DNA of 64,000 nucleotides from positions 124,001 through 188,000 of the forward strand of contig NZ_FRDJ01000004.1 in the NCBI RefSeq assembly GCF_900143265.1, written 5' to 3'. Both the position numbers and the translations under genes were made by a program. Each line of letters begins with the position of its first letter. Within the stretch, counting starts at the first letter, position 1. This stretch comes from Fervidobacterium gondwanense DSM 13020. Its GTDB lineage: Bacteria > Thermotogota > Thermotogae > Thermotogales > Fervidobacteriaceae. Below are positions 18,135 through 26,450 of this stretch, piece by piece. The notes under the pieces were generated by a model, which made no database searches, had not been told where the DNA came from, and saw only the letters and a program-made list of their open reading frames with translations.

Positions 18135-19526
18135 TTATTCGTTAATTAGCCATTCGTATATAAGTTTCGTGTAGATTTTGATGTACTTTTTGAACGATTC
18201 TAACGACCAGGATTCATCTGGTTGGTGCATATGTGTGTCCTCTCCTGGAAACACGGCGCCGTAAGCTACTCCGTACGGTACACTCCTTGCATACGTTCCT
18301 CCGCCTATCGCTAATGGTTCCGTGGTATCTCCTGTCTCTTCCCTATAAATCCTCAGCAGTTGCTGTACAAGATCACTGTCTTTTGATACGTACAACGGCT
18401 TACTGTAACTTTTTCTTTCCACTTCAAATCCTTTCATTGCTTCTTTAATTTGAAGTGTTAGCATGTCAACGTTGTAGAATATCGGATGGCGAATGTTTAT
18501 AACAGCTTCCACTATACCATTTTCAAGTTTTAAAATCCCAAGGTTGCAAGTTAACTTCCTGCTCACATCGTCCTGACCAGAAATACCAAGGCCTATGCCA
18601 TAGTAGTCTTTACCAAGGCGCTCGTAAAGTGTTTGGAATACTTCACTGTTCGGTCCAAAGTCTATTCTTGAAAGGATTTCCAACATACCAGCTGCTGCGT
18701 TGATGCCAGCTTCTGGATGTGCACCGTGAGCAGATTTTCCAAAGGACTTTATTGTTATCTTGTTTCCGTCAACTGTACATTCGTATTTGCACATACCTTT
18801 GTAATTTGAAACGAGATATTGTATTTCCTTAACTTTGTCAGTTTCTAAAACTGCAATACATTCTTCTGGGACAACGTTTGCTGCAGTGCCAGCTTTGAGC
18901 TCCAAAACTTTCGTGCTGTATTCTCCGGAAATTTGTCTTTTTATAGAATAAGTCACTATACCTTTCTCAGCGAAAACAAGTGGAAAATCGCCATCAGGAG
19001 TTACCGCTGCATCAGGATATGGCTCTTTTGTAAAATAATACTTCAAACATTGTGAACCGTTCTCTTCATTTGTTCCAAGGATAATCCTTACCCTATTTTT
19101 CGGTTTTTCAACCAACTCAGAAGCGATCTTAAGTGCAAACAGTGCTCCAATGCTTGGTCCTTTGTCATCCGAAACGCCTCTTCCGTACATCTTTCCTTCT
19201 CTAATAACCATTTTAAATGGATCATCAGTCCATCTACTTCTGTCACCTTCCGGAACAACGTCCAGATGCCCAAGCACTGCGTAAAGTTTTCCACCTTGAC
19301 CATATTCGACGTGCCCTGCGTAATTATCAACATTTACTGCTTCAAAACCGAGCTCTTTCGCTATATTCAACGTTTCGTTCAGTGCCTTTGCAGGTCCTTC
19401 GCCAAATGGCATGCCTTCTTTTGGCTCCCCCATCACAGACGGAATAGCAATAACCCTTTCAAGAGCTTTCAAAATGTCATCAAAGTACTTATCAACAAGT
19501 TCGTTGATTTTTTCGTTTACTCCCAT
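18135..19526 (-). CDS. PepV-like M20 family dipeptidase
   Basis: About 463 residues, start taken at the ATG 19526, seven bases after GGGAGG; an ATG two codons earlier is too close. M20 metal ligands are seen in VLGHLDVVPEGD (His, Asp), GRGVSDDKGPS (Asp), GTNEENGS (catalytic Glu-Glu) and DGDFPLVFAEKG, and late EDTHMHQPDES carries the final His. Length and the two-domain layout match Xaa-His/PepV-type dipeptidases, which hydrolyse imported dipeptides in the cytoplasm with two zinc ions. It is monocistronic, ending at the shared terminator. Confidence 0.93.
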   Translation of the reverse strand: MGVNEKINELVDKYFDDILKALERVIAIPSVMGEPKEGMPFGEGPAKALNETLNIAKELGFEAVNVDNYAGHVEYGQGGKLYAVLGHLDVVPEGDRSRWTDDPFKMVIREGKMYGRGVSDDKGPSIGALFALKIASELVEKPKNRVRIILGTNEENGSQCLKYYFTKEPYPDAAVTPDGDFPLVFAEKGIVTYSIKRQISGEYSTKVLELKAGTAANVVPEECIAVLETDKVKEIQYLVSNYKGMCKYECTVDGNKITIKSFGKSAHGAHPEAGINAAAGMLEILSRIDFGPNSEVFQTLYERLGKDYYGIGLGISGQDDVSRKLTCNLGILKLENGIVEAVINIRHPIFYNVDMLTLQIKEAMKGFEVERKSYSKPLYVSKDSDLVQQLLRIYREETGDTTEPLAIGGGTYARSVPYGVAYGAVFPGEDTHMHQPDESWSLESFKKYIKIYTKLIYEWLINE

Positions 19527-19584
19527 CTTCATTCCTCCCTGAATTTTTTCTCATATAAATATTTTATCACACTCAGACAGTTTT

Positions 19585-20601
19585 TTATCTCTTGATAGTT
19601 GAATTTCTCACTACTAATTCAACTGGCAACGTTAATTCAGTCACAGAGCCACTTTCAATGTTATTCATCAATATCCTAAAAGCCTCCGCACCCAGTTTCG
19701 GTTTGTCCGTTCTCACTGTAGTTAAAGATGGCTCTACTATCGAGGAAAAATATATGTCATCAAATCCGACTATTGACACATCGTCTGGAATTCTGATACC
19801 TCTTTCTTTCAATGCTTTCATAACAGCAAAGGCATAGACATCATTGTAGCAAATTATACCATCATATTCAAACTTCGTTTTATTCTTCTCGATAAACTTA
19901 ACGAAAGTATCATATCCGTTGTCGAAACCATCTTTCGAATATATTACTTCAAGCTTTGCGCTAACATTTATTTCAGAAATAGCCTTTCTTACCCCAAGTT
20001 CTCTCATTTTGGATGCGTACTTATACTTCTCGGCGTTCACAAGTAGTAACTTTTTGTGGTTATTTTCAAGCAAATGTTTTGCGGCCAGATACCCTCCCTT
20101 TTCATCATCACTGCACACGTAGTTTGTCACCAGTTCGTCAAATTTACTACCGATGATAACATTTGGAATTTTCTCATCAACAAGTCTTTTCAGATCATCA
20201 TTTTTTGTCTGAACTGCCGTTATTATTAACCCTTCAACCCTTCTCTGCAGGAGTATTTCTATTGCTTTTTCTTCGTTTTCATAACTTCTATCCGTATTGA
20301 TGAGTATTATTGTATAGCCATATTTCTTTGCTTCAAGTTCAACACCTTTTATCACTTCCGCATAAAAAGGATTGGTGTTGTCGACAACAACAACACCAAC
20401 GATGTGCGACCTTTTCGTCCTCAAAGCACTTGCAGCACAATTTCGCATATACCCAAGTTCTGATGCGACTTTCAGAATCTTTTCTTTCGTCTCTCGCTTG
20501 ACATACCCTCGATTACCAAGAGCTCGAGAGACAGTATTAATTGAATAGCCTGAAATCTTGGCAACGTCCTTAATTGTGACGAAGTCCTTCTTCTTGACCA
20601 T
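19585..20601 (-). CDS. LacI-family repressor, probable regulator of the sulfoquinovose-type operon
   Basis: A 338-residue regulator. Residues 8-30 form the helix-turn-helix (VTIKDVAKISGYSINTVSRAL). A hinge helix (AASALRTKRS) follows near residue 58, and the periplasmic-binding-protein-like effector domain begins at IVGVVVVDNTNPFYAEVIKG and continues to VSIVGFDDIYFSSIVEPSLTTVRT. It is the last gene of the operon and overlaps the RpiB-like gene by one base (TAATG), so it should be autoregulated. The palindromes with core GRTAACGTTAYC at 32990, 33139 and 12718 are its candidate operators. A sugar or sulfosugar inducer is inferred. Confidence 0.93.
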   Translation of the reverse strand: MVKKKDFVTIKDVAKISGYSINTVSRALGNRGYVKRETKEKILKVASELGYMRNCAASALRTKRSHIVGVVVVDNTNPFYAEVIKGVELEAKKYGYTIILINTDRSYENEEKAIEILLQRRVEGLIITAVQTKNDDLKRLVDEKIPNVIIGSKFDELVTNYVCSDDEKGGYLAAKHLLENNHKKLLLVNAEKYKYASKMRELGVRKAISEINVSAKLEVIYSKDGFDNGYDTFVKFIEKNKTKFEYDGIICYNDVYAFAVMKALKERGIRIPDDVSIVGFDDIYFSSIVEPSLTTVRTDKPKLGAEAFRILMNNIESGSVTELTLPVELVVRNSTIKR

Positions 20602-21083
20602 TATTTAAAATTCTCCTCCTCAATCTTTTGAACTTCTTTGTATGCGTTATTGAGGAACTCCCGTCTCCATTCCGGGAATCCTTCGGTAAAAGACGATTCA
20701 AGCCATTTATCAACTATATCACAAGCTTGCTCTGGTGCAATAACCCATCCACCCATTGTCAAGACATTTGCGTTATTCACAACTTTTGCCATCTTGCCTG
20801 TGTAACTCCCTTCTACCGCTACTGCGTATATGCCTTTGAATTTGTTAGCAACTATAGACATTCCTGCACCTGTCCCGCAGATAAGTATCCCTCTTTCAAA
20901 TTCGCCTGACTGTATCTTCTTAGCAACTCTTGGAGCGACAACGTAGTAAGGAAACCAGTTTTCTAAATCGAGTGTGCCCACATCTTCTACGTAATATCCT
21001 TTCTCTTCTAAATGCTTTTTAACCGCTTCTTTGAGTGTGAATCCAGATTTATCTGAGCCAATCACAAGCCTTTTTTCAGACAT
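20601..21083 (-). CDS. RpiB/LacAB-family isomerase, candidate 4-deoxy-4-sulfoerythrose isomerase
   Basis: A 160-residue protein with the RpiB fold: LVIGSDKSGFTLKEAVKKHL at the N-terminus and the catalytic Cys69 in ILICGTGAGMSIVANKFKGI. Relative to E. coli RpiB the His of the CDH motif is Lys12, and the ring-opening His99 position is Val102 (KVVNNANVLTMGG). Loss of the ring-opening residue fits an aldose that cannot form a furanose. In the sulfo-TK pathway an RpiB homologue converts sulfoerythrose to sulfoerythrulose, and this gene sits with the other pathway genes. Start ATG at 21083 after GGAGGTGCAG. Ordinary ribose-5-phosphate or erythrose-type isomerase activity is the alternative. Confidence 0.85.
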   Translation of the reverse strand: MSEKRLVIGSDKSGFTLKEAVKKHLEEKGYYVEDVGTLDLENWFPYYVVAPRVAKKIQSGEFERGILICGTGAGMSIVANKFKGIYAVAVEGSYTGKMAKVVNNANVLTMGGWVIAPEQACDIVDKWLESSFTEGFPEWRREFLNNAYKEVQKIEEENFK

Positions 21084-21099
21084 AACTGCACCTCCAGCA

Positions 21100-22539
21100 T
21101 CAGATTTTTTTGTAGTTCTGATAATAGTCTTTGTAAGGAACTTTCTGTACAGGATCGATACTCAACCAGTTCATGACCTCTATGACTTCGTTATCCCATG
21201 TTCCTTTGACCACGGGGAAGTGGTGTTCCAACTTCCTAACGAGAAGCGTATTAACTAAGTCGAGGATATTTATTTCCTCGCCGAAATATCTCAGTTTACC
21301 GAACCAACCTCTGCTGCCGTCGTAATCAGGCTTGTTTTCGTTTGACAAGAATTCACCAGAGAGAACAAAGTATTCTGATAGGTTGTTCCCAATCCTCGCT
21401 ATAGTTGCTGGCATCTGTGCAAATTGCATGCTCGAAACGGGTGCCATCGTCAACCAGCCTCTGTCTTCGGTGTACGGTCCAGGATTGAAGTGTCTTTCCA
21501 ACACAGGAACGTTTTTTGAATAATACCTGCTCCCAATACCGCAGTGCCACAAGAATATGCTGTTATCATTCGTATCAAAACTTGATAAATCCATCAATAT
21601 CGCAGGATAATCTGCTACGTATTCCAACATTTTCATGCTCAAAAGACTGATTATATCGCCTTCGCAAACTGTTGTGTTGCCCTCATCAGAGAGGAATGCA
21701 TACGCACCGCATGGCACCATGCCGAGCTCAGATCTGAACCTGGGCCAGCAGCTTATCGCAAGTCCATCGTAATTCCCCTTCTCGGAGAGTTCTCTGACTG
21801 CGCTCACAAGCCGAGCCATCTTTTCAAGGAAACCTTTCGTAAAATCGTCCGCTATATTGTATTTTTCTCTTATTTCATTCTCCACTGCTTTGACTTTAAT
21901 CTCATTTTGTTCTAAGAACATCTTCTTTAAATCTCCAAATTCTATCTCATCGACCGAAACGCGGAATTTCTTCATAAACTCTCGGGGATCATAGAATAAG
22001 TTATCAAAACCAGGTGCGCGTCCGCCGACCAACGCGTAGTTAGAACCTTGTATGTTCTTAATGCTCCTTAAAGCCCTTATTGTAACCTCAAACCTTCTTC
22101 TAAACAATTCGTCTTCAGGAAATCCGTAAAACCATTTCGCATCCTTTTCTAAATACGGCATGTACCTATCGAGTATGCTCATGTTGAGATTCATATTACA
22201 GAACGAATTTAGCGGGAGTGGTCCTGAGTTTGTTATCTCAGGCACAGCCCACAGTCCGAGGTAAGCTTTTGTCTGCCCGAGGATTTGAATCAGATATCCT
22301 GAAGAAAACGACGTCGATTGAACAAGGAGAAGATCGACGTTTTCTCGTTCCATTTCGTTGAGTGCTTCAAGAGCATCTTTTTTTGTAACCACAAAATCTT
22401 TACGCCAGTAGAATTCAAACCCCATTTCCTGAGAAAGCTTTTTCAATCCTTCTACACTTCTTTGATAAACTTCCTGCTTATTTCCACGGTAGTTCAATTG
22501 AATAACTCCGACAAGCCCCACTTTCAACTTCTTTTTCAT
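21100..22539 (-). CDS. L-fucose/arabinose isomerase-like protein, candidate sulfoquinovose isomerase
   Basis: A 479-residue protein of the L-fucose/L-arabinose isomerase superfamily: Rossmann-like N-terminus (KLKVGLVGVIQLNYRG), middle domain GLAISCWPRFRSELGMVPCGAYAFLSDEG, then the metal-site region TVCEGDIISLLSMKM (Glu293), ILMDLSSFD (Asp317) and IFLWHCGIGSR (His332). These enzymes interconvert aldoses and ketoses with Mn2+. Between a YihQ-like glycosidase (four-base overlap) and an RpiB-like isomerase, the fitting role is sulfoquinovose to 6-deoxy-6-sulfofructose, the role of L-fucose-isomerase-like proteins in several sulfoglycolytic clusters. The family assignment is firm; the substrate is inferred from context. 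Confidence 0.82.
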   Translation of the reverse strand: MKKKLKVGLVGVIQLNYRGNKQEVYQRSVEGLKKLSQEMGFEFYWRKDFVVTKKDALEALNEMERENVDLLLVQSTSFSSGYLIQILGQTKAYLGLWAVPEITNSGPLPLNSFCNMNLNMSILDRYMPYLEKDAKWFYGFPEDELFRRRFEVTIRALRSIKNIQGSNYALVGGRAPGFDNLFYDPREFMKKFRVSVDEIEFGDLKKMFLEQNEIKVKAVENEIREKYNIADDFTKGFLEKMARLVSAVRELSEKGNYDGLAISCWPRFRSELGMVPCGAYAFLSDEGNTTVCEGDIISLLSMKMLEYVADYPAILMDLSSFDTNDNSIFLWHCGIGSRYYSKNVPVLERHFNPGPYTEDRGWLTMAPVSSMQFAQMPATIARIGNNLSEYFVLSGEFLSNENKPDYDGSRGWFGKLRYFGEEINILDLVNTLLVRKLEHHFPVVKGTWDNEVIEVMNWLSIDPVQKVPYKDYYQNYKKI

Positions 22540-24557
22540 TGCGCACCACCAACTTTCTCAAACAAAGCACCCCATTCAGAATTTTGCCTGTAAAACACGG
22601 GTGGATAGCCAATTGGAGCATCTATTTCATACCAACCGCCGCTGTATTTTTTGTCACTCCAGAGGTTCACCCATTCATCTTCAGGTAAGAATACTTTTTT
22701 CGTACTTTGACCACTTTCAATAACTGGCGCTACTAACAAGTCTTCGCCGAAGAGATATTCGTACTTCATTCCTTCGGTGTCTTCAACTTTGTATTTGAGA
22801 TTAAGTGGCATGATTATCGGGTTGCCGGTCGTAGAGTATCTTCCCACAAGATTTTTTATGTACGGCTTTAATAAGGCATGTATTCTACTCATCTTTGCGA
22901 AATGTAGCAACGTCTCTTCGTCGGAATCGAATTGCCAGTTCTCATCAGGCCAGTTTCCTTCATGCGTTCTCATAACCGGTGTAAATGTAGCTTGTTCCAC
23001 CCATCTCATGAACAATTCTTTTGTCCTCTTTGTCACCACGACGTCCGGGATATTTTTGGCGAGTGTCGTGTACCCTCCGATATCTGAATGCGTCAAGCCT
23101 ATTCCAGACATTGTCATCGAAAGAGCAGCAACGATTACAGACGGTAACCCGTCATCTTTTGACCAGTTTACCATCTGGTCACCATGCCAGAAGAGAGTGG
23201 AATATTTTGAACTGTAAAGGTTACCTGCCCTCATGAAAAAGACAACTTCACCACTTTTGCCTGCCTCTGCCACAGCTTCAGCATTTATCTTCGCCCAGTC
23301 GACCGGGAATCTATTGTGATAAAGCTCAGCGGGTGTACCATCGTAAAGCACCGCATCCGTTGGCAAGTACTCACCGAAATCCGCCATCCAGCCAGAGAGT
23401 CCTATACCTATCATGTTCGTCTTTATCACATTCTTTATCCATTCCCTCGCTTCCGGATTTGTAAAATCAACCAAAGCTGCTGGGAATGTCGTGACAACAA
23501 CGTGGTACTCTTCACCGTTTGGTTTCCTTACGAGATATCCTTTTTCAGACGCCTCTTTGTAAAGCGAACCCTCGAGAGCTAAGAACGTGTTTATGTATCC
23601 AAGCGTCCTAATACCCATGTTCCTGAGCTCTGAAATCATCTCTGGAAGATTCGGGTACATGTTTGCATCGTACACCCAATTCCACATCAGTTGCTTTCCA
23701 AAAGTTGTGACTCTCTTCCCTTCCCAGTCCTGAATCCACAAACCAGATATTTTCAGACCTTTATCCAAGGCATTTTTTATCTTCTGCATCACAATGTCCC
23801 TACCGCCTTGGAGTCCTAAAATCACGCCATCGTACACCCAGTCAGGCAGAGGATTTGGCAGTCCTATTCTTTTCGTCAAATTTAAAACAGTCTCATATAG
23901 GTTATCTGCAGTGCCAAATTCAATGCTTTTCGGGATTTCATGTATTTCTATTTCATGGAAGTTCTTGTGAGAGAAATCAAATTTGCTGTAAGCGTAGGTT
24001 TCAAAAATTGCGTAATACGATCTATTAGAAACAAACGTTGGTTGTGGGAAGTATGTCGTGTACCAATCACCACCCGCATCGTCTTTAAAATTCGCAAAGT
24101 GCGTTATTATATCTCTCTTGTTTCGTCCAACTCCCTGCTCAGAAACCCACAAAGGCACCCTCTTTCCGCGCAGATTCAAATACGAAAATTGCTCGCCACA
24201 ACCGTAAATCTCCTCGTTTTCAGATGTTGGTATGTAAAGCCAGAATCTGTTGAGCCCGTGTGAGTGTTCAAGAATTCTGATTTTTAAAGAATTGCTTTCA
24301 ATGGTGAATTCACACTTCACCTGTTCGCCATTGTCGGAGAGAAATAATATCTCACACGTTTCGTTACTAGAAGTGAGAACTCTGAATTTCTTCAGAGGGA
24401 TTTTCTCTTTGTAATACTTCGATATGTTAAAGTTACCGTGCGACATCTCGTAGCTGTTTTCACCGTACCCAACGGCAAGAATTGGAAAATCCTCGGCATG
24501 GATTAACTCAAAACCTCCAAGTTTAATTCTCAACGATTTATCTTTAATCTCGAACAT
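22536..24557 (-). CDS. GH31 alpha-glycosidase of the sulfoquinovosidase (YihQ) type
   Basis: About 673 residues from the ATG at 24557 (GAGGTGATAAG before it); E. coli YihQ has 678. GH31 nucleophile Asp393 lies in WMADFGEYLPTD and acid/base Asp460 in WHGDQMVNWS. The YihQ-like phrases IQDWEGKR, FGKQLMWNW and SDIGGYTTL are all present. Compared with the E. coli sulfonate-binding set Q262, Q288, R301, W304, Y508 (numbers from memory), this protein has Gln250, Gln276, Gln289, Trp292 and Tyr496, so the key Arg is Gln. It would release sulfoquinovose from glycosides such as SQ-glycerol. No signal peptide is seen, so it acts after uptake. A non-sulfonated substrate cannot be excluded. Confidence 0.88.
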   Translation of the reverse strand: MFEIKDKSLRIKLGGFELIHAEDFPILAVGYGENSYEMSHGNFNISKYYKEKIPLKKFRVLTSSNETCEILFLSDNGEQVKCEFTIESNSLKIRILEHSHGLNRFWLYIPTSENEEIYGCGEQFSYLNLRGKRVPLWVSEQGVGRNKRDIITHFANFKDDAGGDWYTTYFPQPTFVSNRSYYAIFETYAYSKFDFSHKNFHEIEIHEIPKSIEFGTADNLYETVLNLTKRIGLPNPLPDWVYDGVILGLQGGRDIVMQKIKNALDKGLKISGLWIQDWEGKRVTTFGKQLMWNWVYDANMYPNLPEMISELRNMGIRTLGYINTFLALEGSLYKEASEKGYLVRKPNGEEYHVVVTTFPAALVDFTNPEAREWIKNVIKTNMIGIGLSGWMADFGEYLPTDAVLYDGTPAELYHNRFPVDWAKINAEAVAEAGKSGEVVFFMRAGNLYSSKYSTLFWHGDQMVNWSKDDGLPSVIVAALSMTMSGIGLTHSDIGGYTTLAKNIPDVVVTKRTKELFMRWVEQATFTPVMRTHEGNWPDENWQFDSDEETLLHFAKMSRIHALLKPYIKNLVGRYSTTGNPIIMPLNLKYKVEDTEGMKYEYLFGEDLLVAPVIESGQSTKKVFLPEDEWVNLWSDKKYSGGWYEIDAPIGYPPVFYRQNSEWGALFEKVGGAQ

Positions 24558-24587
24558 TCTTATCACCTCATTAATGCTCTCCATAAT

Positions 24588-25550
24588 CTATTTCGTTCTC
24601 AGCAGGTTCTTAGATGCATCGTATATATCTTTTGCTGTCATTTTGTACTTCTGGAGCAAGAAATCTGTCAGTCCAACTTCGCCGAAATGATCTCTCACTC
24701 CTATTCTTGCAACTGGAACGGGATAGTTTTCTGATACCACTTCGCAGACAGCGCTACCCCAACCGTTCAATATGCTGTGGTTCTCCGCCACAACGATTCT
24801 TCCGGTCTCTCTCGCTGCTTTGATTATTGTCTCTTCATCGACCGGTTTAAGCGTGTACATATTCAAAAGTCTAACGCTTATCCCTTCTTCCTCGAGCATA
24901 TTTGCTGCGATAATCGCTTGTCCAACCATGAGCCCGGAAGCGATTATTGTTATGTCTTTTCCATCTTTCATTGTAAAAATCTTTCCAATCTCGAATTTTT
25001 CATCACCGTTGAAGAATTTATCTTTTCTCCTTCTGTACATTCGCGTGTATACAGGTTTTTCATGATAAATAATATCTCTAAAAAGCGAAGAAAACTGGTA
25101 AGCATCAGCGGGTTCAACAATTACCATATTTGCAAGATTCCTCATTATCCCAGCATCTTCAAAGCTCATGTGAGTCCCACCGTTCAGTTCTGCGGTGACT
25201 CCCGGATCTGTTCCCATTATCTTTACTGGTAAACCTGCGTAGGCTATAGAAATAGTTATCTGGTCAAACGCGCGTCTTGTAGCAAACGGGGTAAAGCTGT
25301 GCGCTATTGGTATTAATCCCATGTTGGCAAGTCCTGCCGAAATTCCCATCATGTTAGCCTCGGCAACGCCTACGTCGATAAATCTTTCTGGAAATCTTTC
25401 TTTGAACTTTAGAGTGCTGTCTGATCGTGCTAAATCAGCATTTAAGACAACTATTCGTTCGTCTTCTTCTGCAAGTTGCAATAAGAGTTCACCGTATGTT
25501 TCTCTAAGTTCCTTGTCAGTTTGTGTTGGCAGTGGTAATTTATCTGTCAT
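24588..25550 (-). CDS. Transketolase C-terminal subunit (candidate sulfoglycolytic transketolase)
   Basis: A 320-residue split transketolase half holding the pyrimidine-binding domain and the C-terminal domain. The catalytic Glu of TPP activation is in FIDVGVAEANMMG (about residue 62), followed by PIAHSFTPFATRRAFDQI and GTDPGVTAELNGGTHMSFEDAG. The C-terminal domain covers the last 120 residues. It overlaps the N-terminal half by four bases. In the sulfo-TK pathway a two-subunit enzyme removes C2 units from sulfofructose and then from sulfoerythrulose, each passed to glyceraldehyde-3-phosphate to give xylulose-5-phosphate. Which substrate is used here is inferred from the operon. Confidence 0.92.
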   Translation of the reverse strand: MTDKLPLPTQTDKELRETYGELLLQLAEEDERIVVLNADLARSDSTLKFKERFPERFIDVGVAEANMMGISAGLANMGLIPIAHSFTPFATRRAFDQITISIAYAGLPVKIMGTDPGVTAELNGGTHMSFEDAGIMRNLANMVIVEPADAYQFSSLFRDIIYHEKPVYTRMYRRRKDKFFNGDEKFEIGKIFTMKDGKDITIIASGLMVGQAIIAANMLEEEGISVRLLNMYTLKPVDEETIIKAARETGRIVVAENHSILNGWGSAVCEVVSENYPVPVARIGVRDHFGEVGLTDFLLQKYKMTAKDIYDASKNLLRTK

Positions 25551-26410
25551 CTTGCATCATCTCCTTCGATCTCACTTCTCAATGTTGTAAGTGCTATCTT
25601 TAGCTCCTCTGGTTTTATCGGCATATTGTGTGACGTTACTTTTCCTTCTGAGAAGAACGCACCTTTACCTTTCACTGTGTGGAGAATAATCATCGTAGGC
25701 TTTTCTTCTTGTGATAGTCCTTCGCGGATTGCGTTGTAAATCTCCTCGACGTTATGCCCATCAACCTCTATCGTGTGCCAATTGAAAGAGCTCCATTTGT
25801 CGGAAAGGGGTTCAAGGTTATTTACCTCGTGAATGTATCCGTCTATCTGCATCTTATTGTAGTCTGTGAAGGCAATTAAATTATTTAGTTTGTTATGTGC
25901 TGCAAACATCGCAGCCTCCCATATCTGGCCCTCTTGCGATTCGCCATCACCTATAAGTGCGTAAACTTTGACATCAGATTTCTTTATTTTCGCTGCAAGT
26001 GCCATACCAACAGCTGCTGACAAACCTTGACCAAGAGAACCGGCGGTCATATCTACCCCTGGTGTTTTCAACCTGTCACAGTGGCTCGGAAGATTCGTGT
26101 TTGGTTTGTTCAAAGTGTAAATCCATTCGTATGGAAAATATCCAAGGTCAGCCAAAACGGAATACAAAGCAGGACCTGCATGACCTTTCGACAAAACAAA
26201 TCTATCTCTACCTTCCCACTTTGGATTGTTCGGGTCTATTCTCATCACCTTGTAGTAAAGTACCGAAAGGACTTCTGCTATAGAAAGCGAACCACCGACA
26301 TGTCCAACACCGAGGTGTCCTATCATCTCTAATGTAATAATCCTAATTTGAGTGGCTTTCTTCCTCAAAAACTTTATCTCCTCTTGGGTGAGAGCTGGCA
26401 AAGTATTCAA
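25547..26410 (-). CDS. Transketolase N-terminal subunit (candidate sulfoglycolytic transketolase)
   Basis: A 287-residue thiamine-diphosphate-binding half. It has the TPP motif GDGESQEGQIWEAAMFAAHNKLNNLIAFTDYN, with Mg2+ ligands in GDGE and the later Asn, plus the active-site histidines in GHVGGSLS and SKGHAGPALY and the MTAGSLGQGLS loop. TTG start at 26410 follows GGAGGGA. It pairs with the next gene. Split transketolases also occur in ordinary pentose metabolism, so only the neighbours point to sulfosugar cleavage. Confidence 0.92.
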   Translation of the reverse strand: MNTLPALTQEEIKFLRKKATQIRIITLEMIGHLGVGHVGGSLSIAEVLSVLYYKVMRIDPNNPKWEGRDRFVLSKGHAGPALYSVLADLGYFPYEWIYTLNKPNTNLPSHCDRLKTPGVDMTAGSLGQGLSAAVGMALAAKIKKSDVKVYALIGDGESQEGQIWEAAMFAAHNKLNNLIAFTDYNKMQIDGYIHEVNNLEPLSDKWSSFNWHTIEVDGHNVEEIYNAIREGLSQEEKPTMIILHTVKGKGAFFSEGKVTSHNMPIKPEELKIALTTLRSEIEGDDAR

Positions 26411-26450
26411 AATAAATCCCTCCTTCTAATGTTATCAAAGTTATCAATTA

